Part shown: one piece after another, positions 25,097-38,479 of the stretch
Numbering within the stretch: position 1 is the stretch's first letter
Layout of the letters: each line of letters begins with the position of its first letter
DNA from: Phaseolus vulgaris
Taxonomy: Eukaryota > Streptophyta > Magnoliopsida > Fabales > Fabaceae
Length of the DNA stretch: 64,000 nucleotides
Direction: 5' to 3'
NCBI RefSeq assembly: GCF_000499845.2
Contig: NC_023758.2
Location: 10,637,927-10,701,926 of the forward strand
Made by a program: the position numbers and the translations under genes
Notes under the pieces: generated by a model
Told to the model about the DNA's origin: nothing
The model's input: only the letters and a program-made list of their open reading frames with translations
The model's database searches: none

Positions 25097-28000
25097 TCAA
25101 CGAATAACATGGAGGCACTGATTTGGATTCAAGATCCAGTCAGATAGCCCATATGAGAAATCCGTTGCCTTGTGTTTTATCCACAACCAAGATTGCACTT
25201 GGGCATTTTGGAGGATTTCATCCGTATCCGGTACCCCATCCTTGAATACAATCAAATTCCTCTGCTCCCAAATGCACCTGACAATTGTCGCCCATACTCT
25301 TATCCACACTTGATTTTGCTTGCTAGAGAGATGAATTAAGTGAGAGTTTAGCATATGGTTCCTAATGTCGTTGTTATGGACCCCCAAAACTCCAATCCAG
25401 CGGTAGCAACGGGACCAAATTTGTTGTGCAAAAGCACAATCAAGGAAAAGGTGTTGGGATGATTCTTCTGATAGGCTGCAGAAAGGGCATAGAGGAGATA
25501 TCACGGGCACTCCTCTCCTAGATAGGTTATCTCTGGTAGGGAGTCTGTCGTGAAGGACTCTCCACGCTATTAGAAGTACTTTGGGCGGGGCCTTTGCTTG
25601 CCATAATGTACTAAAAACTCCTTTCATTTCACCAATATCTTGATGGTTAGCCAGGATAGAGTAAGCTGATTTCACTGAAAAAATACCAGCTGGATCCTTC
25701 CTCCAAACGAGGTGGTCATGAGAATCCTGACATGTAACTCCCGTATTCAAGCTTGAGAGCATATTTTCCTCCAGATTTGACTCCCATACGTGCCTGTCTC
25801 TTCTCCAGTTTAGCCGCCACCACCACCTACCGTCCTCCCATCCTCCTACCTCCCCCACCTTCTTACCCTAATCGAGGGACAAAGAGTAGAGTCTGGGGTA
25901 CAAGACTTTAAGGCTGTTATTTTGTACCCACGTATCCTCCCAAAATCTGACTAAGCCTCCATCGCCTACTTTCCACAAAATAGCCTTGTGAAACCATTCT
26001 TCTTCTTCTACCCCTTCACCACAGACCTTGGCTAAGTCCTTCCACCAACATGATTGGTATCTCTGCCTCACCTTACCACCCTCTGTTTCTGTACCATATT
26101 TAGATAGGAGAATATCTTTCCATTTCCCTCCCTCGTCACTCATAATCCGCCATTTCCATTTCGCCAAGAGAGCCGTATTAAAACTCCTAATCTCTTTGAT
26201 CCCCAACCCTCCTTCCTCCTGAGGCCTACAAACATTTTCCCAACTCACCCAGGAGATCGTTTTATTTTCCTTCCCCCATGCCCAGAGGAATTTCCTTTGT
26301 AAGCTACTGATTCTGTCATGTACTGCAGCAGGGGCCTTAAAAACATATAAGTAAAACAAAGGTATGGCTGTGAAGACTGACTTGAGCAGACAAATCTAAC
26401 CCGCCATAGATAAAAATCTCCCTTTCCATGAGCTTAGCCTGGTTTCTATTTTTTTAATTACCGGCTCCCAAAACTGTTTCTTCCTTGGATTTCCCCCCAC
26501 TTCAACACCCAAATATTGGAAGGGTAATCGCATGGTGTTGCAGTTTAGGGTCTTCGCATAGGTGCTCAGGGCATAGCTATCAACACTAATGCCTACCAAC
26601 TTCGATTTGTGAAAGTTGACTTTCAAGCCAGACAGGATTTCATAGAAACGAAGGATTGTCTTGATAGCAAAGATATTCGAGAAAGAGTCTTCACACATAA
26701 AAAGTGTATCATCTGCAAACTGAAGTAGACAACACTCAATATTGTTCCTTCCCACCTTTATACCCCTGAGAACGTTCGTTCTCAACGCTTGTCTCACCAA
26801 TCCTGCTAATCCTTCAGCAACCACTAAGAACAAGAAGGGGCTAGGGGATCCCCCTGTCTCAACCCCCTAGATGGTTTGAATTCCTCCGTAGGACTCCCGT
26901 TGATCAAAACAGACACAGTCGACGACACCATACATCCTTTAACCCACGAGATCCATTTGTCATGGAACCCCAACCTCCGAAGCATATCAAATAGGAAAGA
27001 CCACCTGACGGAGTCATACGCCTTTTCAAAATCCACCTTAAAACAGACCCCACTCCTCTTATTTATCCTGATCTCTTCTAGAATCTCATTAGCCATGACA
27101 ACACTATCCGTTAGACCTCTATCGCTTAGGAAGGAAGATTGGCAATCATCAATGATCGATGACATAACTTTCTTCATACGACGTGACAAAATCTTGGTAA
27201 TGATCTTGTAGATAGCACCTACAAGGGATATCGGTCGGAACTAATCAAGCGAGGAGGGATCCCTAACCTTAGGGACAAGGGCAATAAAGGACGCATTGCA
27301 ACCTTTCGGAAAGGATCCCGTAGCGTGAAAAAAGTGCACAGCTGCCATAATATTAGATTTAATGACATCCCAACAAAACTTGATAAAATTGAAATTAAAC
27401 CCATCTGGACCCGGACTCTTAGACCCTCCACACTGCCACACAGCATCCTTCACTTCTTCCTCAGAGAAGCTAGCTATCATATTCCTGCTAGCCTCAGAAG
27501 ATAAGGATTTAAACTCCATCGAACCCAAGTTAACTCCATAGTCCTGTGTAGCCGTGAACCTCTTTTCAAACAGTGACTTTGCTTCCCTACGAACAGCTTC
27601 CGGTTCCTCACACCACTGAGTTCCAATCTCAACCCCTTTAACCTCATTCTTAAGTCTTCTCCATTTAATTGCATTGTGGAAGAACTTTGAGTTGATGTCC
27701 CCATATTTGATCCAGTTCACCCTTGCTTTTCGTCTGTATATGGATTCTAGCTTTTTTTCAACCAACCCCAACTGACTGAAAAGTTCCATTCTTCTCAACT
27801 TACCATTCTCCTCCAGAGCATCATTACCATCTTTGTCATCTAGCTCCTTTATTTCCTCCACTATATTTTTCTTGTTAGATTCCATACAACCAAACACTTC
27901 TTTATTCCACACTCTTATATCAGCCTTCAGGAGCTTCAATTTATCTTTGAGTATGGACATATTATTACCTTGTACAAGATACGACCCCCATTTTTCCTTT

Positions 28001-28781
28001 ACCAACACCTTAAAACCCGGTTCCGCAAGCCACACATCCATAGACCTGAACGGTTTAGGCCCCAAATCTTTAACACATGACTTCATCACAAGAGCACAGT
28101 GATCCGATACCACTCTCGGTTGTACATACTGCTTAGATGCAAGCCATAGATGAAGCCACTCTTCGGACACCAAGATTCTATCTAGTCTACTCTTAGCCGT
28201 GCCATTAGATTTGAACCAAGTGTACTTTTTACCGACAAAGGGTAAATCCACCAAACCATTATCTTCGATAAAGCAATTAAAACCATCAATCTCCTTCCTT
28301 GGGCTTGAGCAACCTCTGATCCCTTTCTTTTCGTCTTCACTCCTAACAGCATTGAAATCTCCACAGAAACACCAAGCCAAGTTAACATATGATTGCTTGA
28401 GAGTCGTCAAGGCTTCCCACAGAACAACCTTATCCTTTAGGTTACATGCTGCGTAGACATTCACCACTACACACTGACTTTTGGTTTTGAGATGTTGGCC
28501 CACAATGGCGATAAAACCATTTCCAACCACATGACTACCATATGAGAAAGCTTCTTTTGCCACATTGTTACAATACTCCCTGCCCCATTAACCCCTTCAT
28601 AGTGGACCCACCCGATATTGCTAACGCCCCATAAAGAAAAGCACTTAGAGTCTGAAAAAGAAGAAATTTTAGCTTCCTGCAGACATAAGAACTCAGCTCC
28701 CTCCTTTGCCACAATGTGTCTCAAATACCGTGCTTTCGTCCCCCCTCTCAACCCTCTTATATTGAGATTAACAATAATCAT
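25097..28781 (-). pseudogene. LINE ORF2 (endonuclease, reverse transcriptase), broken
   Basis: N-terminal APE-type endonuclease (about 28781-28080) shows LNIRGLRGG, CLQEAK, CGDFNAVR, SRLDRIL and VSDHCAL. The non-LTR reverse transcriptase follows with SPGPDGFN, FRPISLVG, KVDFEKAYDSVRW, RGLRQGDPLAP and FADDTLFM, then LPFQYLGVEVG. A C-terminal zf-RVT-type segment shows APPKVLLIAWRVLHDRLPTR and CPFCSLSEESSQHLFLDC. Breaks: single-base frame changes near 28555 and near 26838; TAG stops at 27241-27243, 26396-26398 and 25868-25870. The domain order is complete, so this is a full-length but dead copy. The start ATG overlaps the ORF1 stop. Confidence 0.92.
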
Positions 28782-30997
28782 GGACCCACTTTCGTTTTAC
28801 CCGCCTGGGACTTGTTCTTAACTTCATTGTCCCTTTCCTCCAAACGGTCCAGTTCTCCGACCACTCCCCCCTCCTCCCCAGAGCATTGCATTCCCAAGTT
28901 TTGGCCCAAATTCCAAATTCTAGCAGATTCAACAGCTTTCTCTTCTGACTTAAAACGATTATTACACTGATTGATGTCATTAGTCGATTCCGCAAAGGAG
29001 CAGCGACTTAACCTAGATGAAGAACTTACCCCGTTATGGAGGGACCCGATACCACCATTGGATCTCCATTTCGGTTGGGCAATTCGCTCACCGTGCTCCC
29101 TCGGGTGACGAAGTCTACGAAATTCCAGCGAGGTTTTGCTTTCCGCTACTGTGTGGGTTAGTGCCTCACTCCCATTAATCTTCCCGGCTTCACACTCCTC
29201 CTGTCGTTGATTCGTACTTCTGCTGGATTGTGGGTCGGAACTTCCCGTCGATGAGTCTTGTCCCTCGCTGTATTGTTGAGTTGCGTGGCAAAGGAGGATG
29301 CCCGAATCCTTTTCCTGCTGTTGCACCACTGCTGATTGAGCAGCCCTACCGCACGCCCTCGAAGAAAAGCAAGGGTGTGGAGATGGAGATGGAGACATAG
29401 TCGCAGTTCCAACCCCTTCCGCGTCACCATCTTTTCCTTCAATTTCCTCTTCGCATTCAGTCGTTGGGCCACCCATACCTTCAGCTTTACTAAGCACACC
29501 TTTGTTCTCTATATGGGCCTCACCTTGTTTAGGCCCAAGAGAGAGTGCTCTAAACGTCTGGACCCCTTCAATTAGGTTAACCAAGGAATGTTTAATTTCT
29601 GCGCAGGCTACGTTGACTAGGCTAGTAGCAGATAAAGCTGTCCCTCCCTCAGACTCCCCTCGCACACGTTTTCCTTCATTTAGAAGCGAAAAACCACTTT
29701 TATTCTAACACCCCATATCACTCTGCGCCTTATTCTCAAACCGCTTCCAATTTGTCTCCAGCTTCGATTGGGATTGCCCTGCCTCCTCGGGGACCACACC
29801 CCATCGCATAATGCCACGACCGGCGCCTTCTTCGCCGGAGTTTTCATCAAGAAATGTTTCCTCCACTACAGTTTCCGACGACGAAATACTGTCCGATGAG
29901 GCAAGGTGATATTCAAGACAGGAACACTCTCCTCTCCCTTGACTGAAGACCTCCTCAACAAGGGAGATGTTGTAAACTTGGCCATTAATCCTAAAACCCT
30001 TCGTCATTTCTAGTTTCCAGGACCTAGGTAGTCGAACCTGCAGCCGTGCATACTCCAGATTTTCCCAAGACAGAGTATTTTCATCAATATCTACCAACGA
30101 TGCTACTTCACCGACCACCTTAGAGAAACAATCTTTATTCCACAAGGTTACCGGTATACCGTAACACCTCACCCAGGCTATTTTATGGCCAACTTCAAAT
30201 TTCACGGACCAAGGTTCAATATTAACAAACAGAGAGACGAACCATTCTTTGTTAAGCTTAATAATTTCCTCCATCCGTTCTCCTTCTTTAGGAGTTAAGA
30301 GAACTAGATTATCACCCATAAACCTCAGTTTTACCATGCTCATACCCCCTTTGACGAACTCTTCATTCAAAGAGTCAAAAGCAAGGTCAGGGGACATCCA
30401 TCCAACCGCACTACGAGCCAGCCATGCTGGGGTGTTTGATTTTGTTTCAAAAGCAGGGCCTTTCCAGTCACCTCGCGAAGTTTTGCGAACAACATCAGCA
30501 TAAAACTGTTTTGGGGAGAGACCTCTTCTATCTACTTTACCTGTTTTCACTGTTCTCTCACGCCAGATCTCCTTCTCCTTCATCCTACCACCTGAGACAT
30601 TGACTTGGCTTTTATTTCTTCCATACACGTTTGGCTTGTCCTTTCTATATACAACCTATGCTCTCCTATACTTTGGGAGATTTACATATAGTTTGAGGTT
30701 GCCAATATAGATTTGATCCAGCTGCTTTTCCAACCTCACCTCATTTGGTACAGGGAAAAAACGCACAAACCCAAATGTTCTTCCCCATCTATTTGGACGC
30801 TTAGATATGAACACTTCTTTCACTCTAGCCCATTTTTGAAAAATTCTAAACATGTCTTGCTCCCCATAGCTGACTGGGAAATTAGAGAAGAAGAACGTAG
30901 ATGAGTTTCTAGTTGATGAGTACTTTGACAATGTACCTGCCTTATATTCTGCCTCTCTTCTCTGATGGTCTTCCCTCTCCCACCTCCTCCGGTCCAT
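28778..30997 (-). pseudogene. LINE ORF1 (RRM-type RNA-binding protein), broken
   Basis: One frame of about 739 codons, interrupted by TAG stops at 30656-30658 and 29705-29707. The N-terminal 110 residues form an RRM: RNP2-like FFFSNFP and RNP1-like GRTFGFVRF. A DUF4283-like region follows (KFEVGHKIAWVRCYGIPVTL, about 30210). The C-terminal third is charged and Ser/Gly/Glu-rich without recognisable domain. I did not see the CCHC knuckle that many plant LINE ORF1 proteins carry. Its TGA stop (28780-28778) shares the ATGA tetranucleotide with the ORF2 start. Confidence 0.88.
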
Positions 30998-31035
30998 CGT
31001 TTTCTCTTCCTCTAGTTAATTTTCTTCTTACGTTC

Positions 31036-31442
31036 AGGTCACTCTAAAACTATGACAAATACTTAATTGAAAAAATATAAATATTTTAAAAACTCAATAA
31101 AATAAAATAGTTTAATAAAAAATTAATTAAAAATACTCGAATTTATTATAATAAATTTAAAAATAATTAATTATTTTTTTTATTTTTCATATAGAAACAT
31201 GTAAATAATTACGCTATAAATAACAATCACATCAACCCGTTAATAACAAATAAAAAAAATAGATATTCAATTAAAAAATATAAAAATATTAAGTACTTAC
31301 TACAATATTTTTTAATCAATAGTTAATTAAAAAATTCAAATTTATAAAAAACTTAAAACTTAATTAAATTTTTAATTTCTTTTGTTCATCATTTAATCTG
31401 TAGTGTGATTGATTTTAGGTGAATGTATATATAGACAAAGAT

Positions 31443-31518
<76 letters not shown>

Positions 31519-34500
31519 CATATTTTTTATATATTTTCATCGTACATAATTTTTGTGTCATTTTACACATGTGTTGTTTGTGATAATTGTTTTTTAAGTA
31601 ATTCCTTAGGTAATTATATTTTTTCAATTAGGCAAACAAAAATATGGACACGTATACAATAATTTATGTTTTTCTACTAAATTTTATACACCATTAATTC
31701 AATGTGAACTAATAGGAATTAATAGGCATATTATAGAACTTCATAATAAGGAAGAATTTGAGCATAATGTGTAGCACTAATGATACCTTAGTTGGTGAAG
31801 TGATTTTCATGATTATAAGTTTAGCCATATGCAATTGTAAACTTGGGTAAAAAATTTAGCATGTAGTTTTTAGAGAGGAAAAAAAAAATTAGCATTGAAT
31901 CAAAAATACAAAAAAATAAATAAATAATTAACTTATATACTTAACTAATTAAAGTTTGTTTTTCAATAAAATTTAACACGGTGAGGATAAATTTGTTTAA
32001 AGTGTATTTATATTGTATATGTGATTTTACTACTCTTGTAAATTAATTTATTTTTCTATTATATGATAAGTGGGTTTAGAGATGTGGTACAAGTAGCATA
32101 AATTATAAATTTAAATTGTAAAGATTGAGTTTTTGTATAGACTTGCACTGTATTTTCTTGTGACTATAGAAAAACAACGATCTCATAAAGAATTGAATTG
32201 AAAGTTTAATAACAAAAATGAAATAATCATAAAAAAAGGAAAATAATATATTTAAACTTTCTTCCGTATGAACTGATTTGGAAGGAAAGTAAAATATAAT
32301 ATATTATTATTTTAAAAATATTTTTTCATTTATTAAATTTTATATTTTTTTATTAGGTTTTGTTTGAATCGAAGGAGTTAAAGAAAAAGGAAAAGATTAT
32401 GGAAAGTGAGATTATTTGTTTGAGAGATAGAGAAATGAAAAAAGGAAGAAAATAAAATAAAATAAAATGTTATAATTTATTTGATTGACATGAAAAAATT
32501 AAAAAATAAATAAATTCATGAGATAATATATTAGATAAAATTAGATGAAAATGAGTATGATTAAAGATTCAAAGGTGATTAATTATGAAGTAATTATTTT
32601 ATAATTATAAATAATATTTAAAAGTTGAAATTTAATTTATTTAAATGAGTAATTGTGAATCATGTACAATTTTTGTCACTTACCAGTTTAAATAAAAGGG
32701 TGATAAAAGATTTGCAAATAAAAGGTGAGAACTACGTATTAAATTGACATATACAAAAAATAAAACAATATTTTTAACTAATTTCAGTTCCAATTTATTT
32801 AAATTGACATAATAATTTAACTAATTTCAATTTCAATTTATTTAAGTTAATTATATATATATATATTTTGCTGAAAAAGAAGTTGATTTTTATTAGAAAG
32901 AAAAAATAACTTGAATTTTGTTAGTTCATGAGTTGACTAATTTAGAATTTATTCACATAAAATCATTTTATTGGTATAATAGACTTTCGTTTAGTGTGGT
33001 TTTAGATTTTTTTAATGAATATATTTTGGTCTAATCTCCTCATATTTTTTTTTAATAATGTTTTATCGTGTGATGACAGATGATTATTGTTATTTGAAGT
33101 GTCAGTCTATCTGAAATGTCAAGTTGCATAATGATGCATAAAAGAATTTTGTTAAATTTTTAATAAGAATTGGATAACATCAATATTTGAGATTATAATA
33201 TTAATAAAGAGTGTGAAGAATATGTTGATTCAATATACCTTTTAGTAGTTGAAGATTTTGACAAACATAACTTTTAAAGAGTCTTTTAATTGATCATGAT
33301 ATTGAGCTAGTTTATAGATGTGTAAACGTTGAATGGCTTCAAATCAACATAAATAAAATACTCTTTTCAGTATAATCAACTATGCCATACATATCGAAAA
33401 ATCGTATTTTGTTCATTCAATAATTCAAAATTTTAACTTTTAAAAATAAAGTACACATGATGAATTGTTGGAAAAAATATTAGTTATCTCCTTTGAAATG
33501 GTTTTGGTACGAGGTACCAAAATTCTACATAATCCGCTTAGCGATCTCAAAATTGTTCAATAACTTTAAGAAAATGTTGAAAGCAAAATCGAAAAGAAAG
33601 AATAATTGTAAGAAAATGTTTATAATATAAAAATTTCTCACAACAAGTTGGATTTTGGAAGATTTGATGTTTACTACACAAATTTGGCTTATCAAATTTT
33701 AATTTTCTTGAACAGATTGTTAAAGATTGAAAAGATAAAATTTAATATTTGTTTATTTTGTTTAAATAACTAGTATTTTTAATTTAATTTAATAAATCTA
33801 TGCGTATATTTTGGATTTTTTAATGCTTGAAAATTTAGAAATTTAGTGATAATTGATTTGTTTCACCTGATAAATTTGATTGATGTCATTCATACTTTGC
33901 TAAGTTGTAATTAATCAAGTCGGAGTTTATGTTATGTTTGGATTTAAGAGTGAAAGTGTGAAGATTTGAAGAAGTGAATGCATGAGAATTTGAAAAGATA
34001 TTATGAATAAAGTTATTATGTTTAGATTTAAGTATATTAGAATGAATGTGTTTAAAAAAATAAAAAAAATAAGAATAATGTACAATTAATTTTATATATA
34101 TATATATATATTCAATAATTTAGCATAATTTTAGTTTAGAACTGTTTGAATTTTCAAATCTACTAAAAATTAATTTCATTTTGTGATAGGGTAACTATCA
34201 TTAATTAAACAATTTATTTGCCATACAACAAGAACAATCACAATGAATATGAATCCCACTCCACACTTTTCAAGTAATGATCTATAAAATGTGAAACAAA
34301 ATAATAAAGCCATATATCTATATTCCATAGAAAAGATTTGGTCCAGCAACACAGACACGTGCCAGTCACACCAAGTTTTGTCCTCTTCCGTGCTTCAGTC
34401 CCTTCAAACTGTTCCACTGTGACATGACCTATAGGATAACATAATCTTGACACGTGTGCATTCATGAATTATGTATTCAGGATGTGAAAAATGGTAAGAG

Positions 34501-36536
34501 TTTCCTCTTTGAAAAATTACATCAACAAGTTACACAATTATGTGACTCCGATGTTTGATTCAATCATTTGCTTTCATCTTATTTAATATTTATAAGTTGT
34601 TTTTACATAATAAAATAAAATAATAATAATTTTTTTTGACAACGACCTTGTCGAAATGAATTTTGTTAATTACAATTAAATACACCCCTAAAATTAAATT
34701 AATAGTAAAAACACTTAAGCAATTTACCAAAAACTACAGATTCAAATGCTATTGTCATCATTATAAAAGAAAAGGTTTTAGTGTTAAAGTAAACCTCTAT
34801 TTTAGAACTAATTAATGTTGAATAATTAGGCATATGATCCAAGCTTAATAATAAATTACTATTTAATTAAATTAAAGAAAATTTTATAAAATAATTTTTG
34901 TTAATATTTAAAGTAATTTAAAGAGAATATGCATGGAAGATAACATACTATATATTAATTGAAAAAGTATAAAATTGAGTTACATAAAAGGGTTGAAAAG
35001 AAAGAATAGAGAGATGGAGAAAGAGTGATTAGGAAAGAATAGAATGTGTGAAGAAGTATGGTTGGTAAAGATATTCCACTTGAGTTGGGAAGTGGCAAAG
35101 TGTTAGTGCAACTTTTGAAATTAAGAAAATGATATTTATGGTTATCCAAAAGGGGAACTTTCAAGAACATTGTGTAGTGTGAAGTTGACTAATAAATTAG
35201 TCTGTTATTGGTCAATCATGTTATAGTACATAAATGTTTTTTCTATTATGTTATAGGAATAAAGTATTTATTAACTTTGTAGATAATTATTTTTTGTCAA
35301 AAATATTATTGGCTAACTTTTGTGAGTTATTTTTTTTCTTATAAAATAAACTCAAGCAAATTCACCCTATATTCAATAGTAGTGGTTATTTAGCTGAAAA
35401 AAACATAATAATAAAGATATTTAATGAGGTGTAAATACAATTTAAAACTTGTAATAGTTAAAGTAGTTTTTGTTTTGTTTTACAACAATAGTTTAAACAT
35501 GGTAATAAATAATTGATTAAGAGGACCAACACAAATTTCTAGGATTTGATACACATATATAATATTTATACTTTCTCCATTTAAAATAAAAGCTTTCCTC
35601 TTATTTATTTGATTCAATACTTCTCTTAGTATCTGGATAAAACTTTATGATTTTTTTAATTGTTTTGTTGTGAGTATGTATGGATATTATATTTTAAAAT
35701 AAGATCATTTAAAAGTTATATTATAAAATATTAATTCAAATAAAAATATAATCCAAACTAATGTACATATATAATATAAAAAAATAAATTTCAATAAATT
35801 GCAGTGTAAAATATAAGTTTAAAAATAATTTAAATTTTATAAATTTAAATAAAAAATAAATGTTTAAATCAATTTTTCATTATTATTTTACTTATTTAAT
35901 TTTAAAAATTATTTAAATACTCGAACCTAATATTCATGGTTATTAGGTGTATACTTTTATATTTTAACTAGTATAGACTTTTATTTAAAAAACCTGATGA
36001 TAACATGTCACTATAACTTTTAGCTTACACATAGATGATATAACTTAGTTTTAGGATATTTTAAAATTTGTATAATGTAATATAAACTATAGCACAGTAA
36101 TATAATGTAATATCATGAAGAAATAGTTTATTTTGAATAACAGTTAATTTGATTTTTTTAAACAAAATTTCACATTGACGTTGTAAGAGTGAGAGGGTAT
36201 AAAACAATATAATATAAAATTATGTTTTATGAATAATGTTAAAAAATATCCATGAATTGTTGATAAGTAATATAAAACTGTGTTAATTTTATTTATATTT
36301 AAAGTATTAATTTGTTATTATTAAAGAAAAGAAAAACGATATCCATTGAATTGAAGTGCGGCAAAGTGCTGTGAGTAACTTCCACACTCATGTCTATTGT
36401 AGCAACTACTACTCTCTACACACAAAACAAAAACAAATGAATTATTTATTTATTTATTATTATAGAAAAAACAAAATAAAAAAGGAAAAAAAAAGAATTC
36501 TATCCACTGAAGTTGCAGTTGTACAGTGACCCCTGC
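31036..36536. other. A+T-rich spacer upstream of the TPS gene
   Basis: No gene seen. Contains a long TA microsatellite (31446-31513), and two ACACGTG (G-box/ABRE-like) motifs at 34355-34361 and 34450-34456 within a less A+T-rich patch (about 34340-34480). DNA at 36340-36530 is probably the proximal promoter of the trehalose-phosphate synthase gene. Confidence 0.5.
31446..31513. repeat. (TA)34 microsatellite
   Basis: Uninterrupted TA dinucleotides over 68 bases, about 400 bp beyond the LINE 5' end. Self-complementary and likely polymorphic. Confidence 0.97.
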
Positions 36537-36545
36537 TATAAAATA
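36537..36545 (+). promoter_or_regulatory. Probable TATA box of the TPS gene
   Basis: TATAAAATA followed about 20-60 bases later by a CT-rich leader (CTTCTTCTCCTTCACTCTC, CTTTCTCTCTCT), a common plant core-promoter layout. Transcription would start near 36570. It lies 1.94 kb before the start codon, which requires an intron-containing leader. Confidence 0.5.
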
Positions 36546-36943
36546 TTACCTCTTTGCAATCTTCTTCTCCTTCACTCTCAATAACTCACTTTCTCTCTCT
36601 AAATTCGTTGCAACGCAAAGCAGCAACTTTTACACCTTTTCCTTCCCTCTGTTTCTTATTCTCTCAGATCAACCTCCGCCGTTAACTCGCCGTCAAATTC
36701 TCTCCATCGCCCTTTCAAGGTCATCATCCTCCGCTTTTCTACTACTCTCTTTAATGGCTAGGTCTATAATTTGAATTGATTTTTATTTTATTTTATTGGC
36801 TAAAATCTTACTGATACCGATCCTTTGCTATGGTTACACTTTTTGTTTATTTTATTTTTTTGGACTGTTATTTTATTTTATTTTTTTTTGTTTTGTAATT
36901 TTAAGTTATTGTTAATTAGTATATTGTAACATTGATTTTTCAG

Positions 36944-36995
36944 ATTATTGAAGCATGGAAATGCGGTGATTGAATATTAATAAAATTTGCTGAAG
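36944..36995 (+). other. Putative 5'-leader exon with a mini-uORF
   Basis: Preceded by the acceptor-like TTGATTTTTCAG and followed by the donor CTGAAG|GTGTGT. It holds ATG GAA ATG CGG TGA at 36955-36969, a four-codon upstream ORF. The last leader acceptor may be TATTCAAG at 38441-38448, leaving 31 bases before the ATG. Leader introns are common in class II TPS genes; this splice model is inference. Confidence 0.35.
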
Positions 36996-38479
36996 GTGTG
37001 TTTCTCGGTTTATTAATCTATTAAGTTTTTGCGGTGATTTTTCTTTTATTCTGGTTTATTTCTTAATATTTATTTTTGAAGTGTTTTTTTTGAAAGGATT
37101 TGATCTTCATGGGGTTCACAGGAATTTTTCAACGAGTGGTGCTATGTGTGGCTTCCTTGTTTTCCATTTGTCTCTTTGTTTCTATTTTAAGACGTGCTAT
37201 TGTCCCCTACAGCATAAAGCATTTACCCTTCGGCTAAAAAGAATCTCAACCAATGTATTTTGGTGTATTTTTTTTGGCCCGACGTGTATTATTATTTGAT
37301 TGTAGTTATCCAATTTCATCAAGCACAATCATGGGTTCCCGTTGTCGTTATCTTAGGTTTCGATTAGTTCAAACTTGTTTTTAATTCATTGAAATCTCAA
37401 AATTCAAGAGAGGTCTTCCGTGTTGCTTGTTGCCAACTGTACTGGCTTTGTTGTTCGGCTTTGGAGTCAATTTTCTGATAATGGGTGCGTATTCAATCAT
37501 CTCAGCAACCTTTGGGGAATATGATTTGTGTGTATTGCTTTTATTATTATGATGATGATGATTACTAACTGTGAAGGTATGGCTATGGAAAATGTTATGT
37601 CATTGACAGAATTGAAAATTCCTGTTTAAAAGCATTCCTTCCTCTAACCGTTCTTGTCGTTGCCGAATTCTTGATCTAGAGTCCAACAATTGTTTTCTAA
37701 TTTCTAGTGTCAATAATTATGAGGTGCTACAATTATGTTTATATGGATGTGTTGCTTAGGTTGAATTTTGTGGAGATAATGTTCCCTTTTGGTACGTTGT
37801 GAAGTCCGCATGTTCCTCAATCTAGTGAAAAAAATACATCATGCATGGTTATGTTTTTATTTTTGGACTTGCTTTCCAGGGTTTTCATATATGGTTATTT
37901 GTTTATTTGCTTTACTTTTCTTTGGGATTGGGGAGCCTAGAGGTAAATGAATGTTACTCCTACTTAGTTATTGCTAATTGCTTGCGGAATAATTATGTTT
38001 TGTTTTCAGCAATTCTAATGACCCTTTTAATGTTGTCCAAACTGGTTATCATAAGAACCATTTATTAGAGTTAGCATTCCCAGGTGAATTATTGTAAGGC
38101 GTCTTCTGCTGTTTATTAGTCAATAGTCCATAATCTGAACTGCCTTGATCATCAATTCATCATAGTTTTGTGGAGAAAATCTTATTCGGTTTTATGTAGC
38201 CTGGAAATCTATGTTTTAAGTTGCAACTTGTTATTGTGGGCACTGGGCATTGATGAATTGTTTATCAACTATTTTTTTGACACAATAAAAAAAACTTTTG
38301 CTAATTGCTATTGTTCAAGTGCCTTTATGACAGTAGGTAATTCTGCACAACTACTGTTAATATTTTGTAGGATACCGGTTAGAATAAGTGTTTCTTCTAA
38401 TAATTTATTTATTAACTGACTTTTGTGTGTGAATTCATACTATTCAAGGCATTAAAGAAAAGACTCCCTTGTATCATTC

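Larger units (their letters stand above)
23838..31035 (-). mobile_element. LINE (plant L1-type), nearly full length, inactive
   Basis: On the - strand, from about 31035 leftward: short 5' leader, ORF1 (30997-28778), ORF2 (28781-25097), a 1.26-kb 3' UTR with a tandem array, a terminal stem-loop, and a poly(A) tail seen as nine T's at 23838-23846. Preceding that tail on the element strand is TCTTTGCTGATA, an L1-like 3' end. The element is about 7.2 kb and is richer in G+C than its surroundings. Both ORFs are broken by stops and shifts. I could not find a convincing target-site duplication, so the 5' end is approximate. Confidence 0.93.

Noticed and set aside
28199..30503. + strand frames across the LINE
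   Set aside because: They are antisense to ORF1 and ORF2, which carry the recognisable RRM, endonuclease and reverse transcriptase motifs.
31030..31050. LINE target-site duplication (GGTCA near 31045 versus GGTCA near 23826)
   Set aside because: Only five bases match and they do not sit directly at both ends; too weak to claim.
36526..36774. 82-codon frame near the TPS transcription start
   Set aside because: It spans the TATA box and the CT-rich leader and has no real ATG at its start; more likely untranslated leader.
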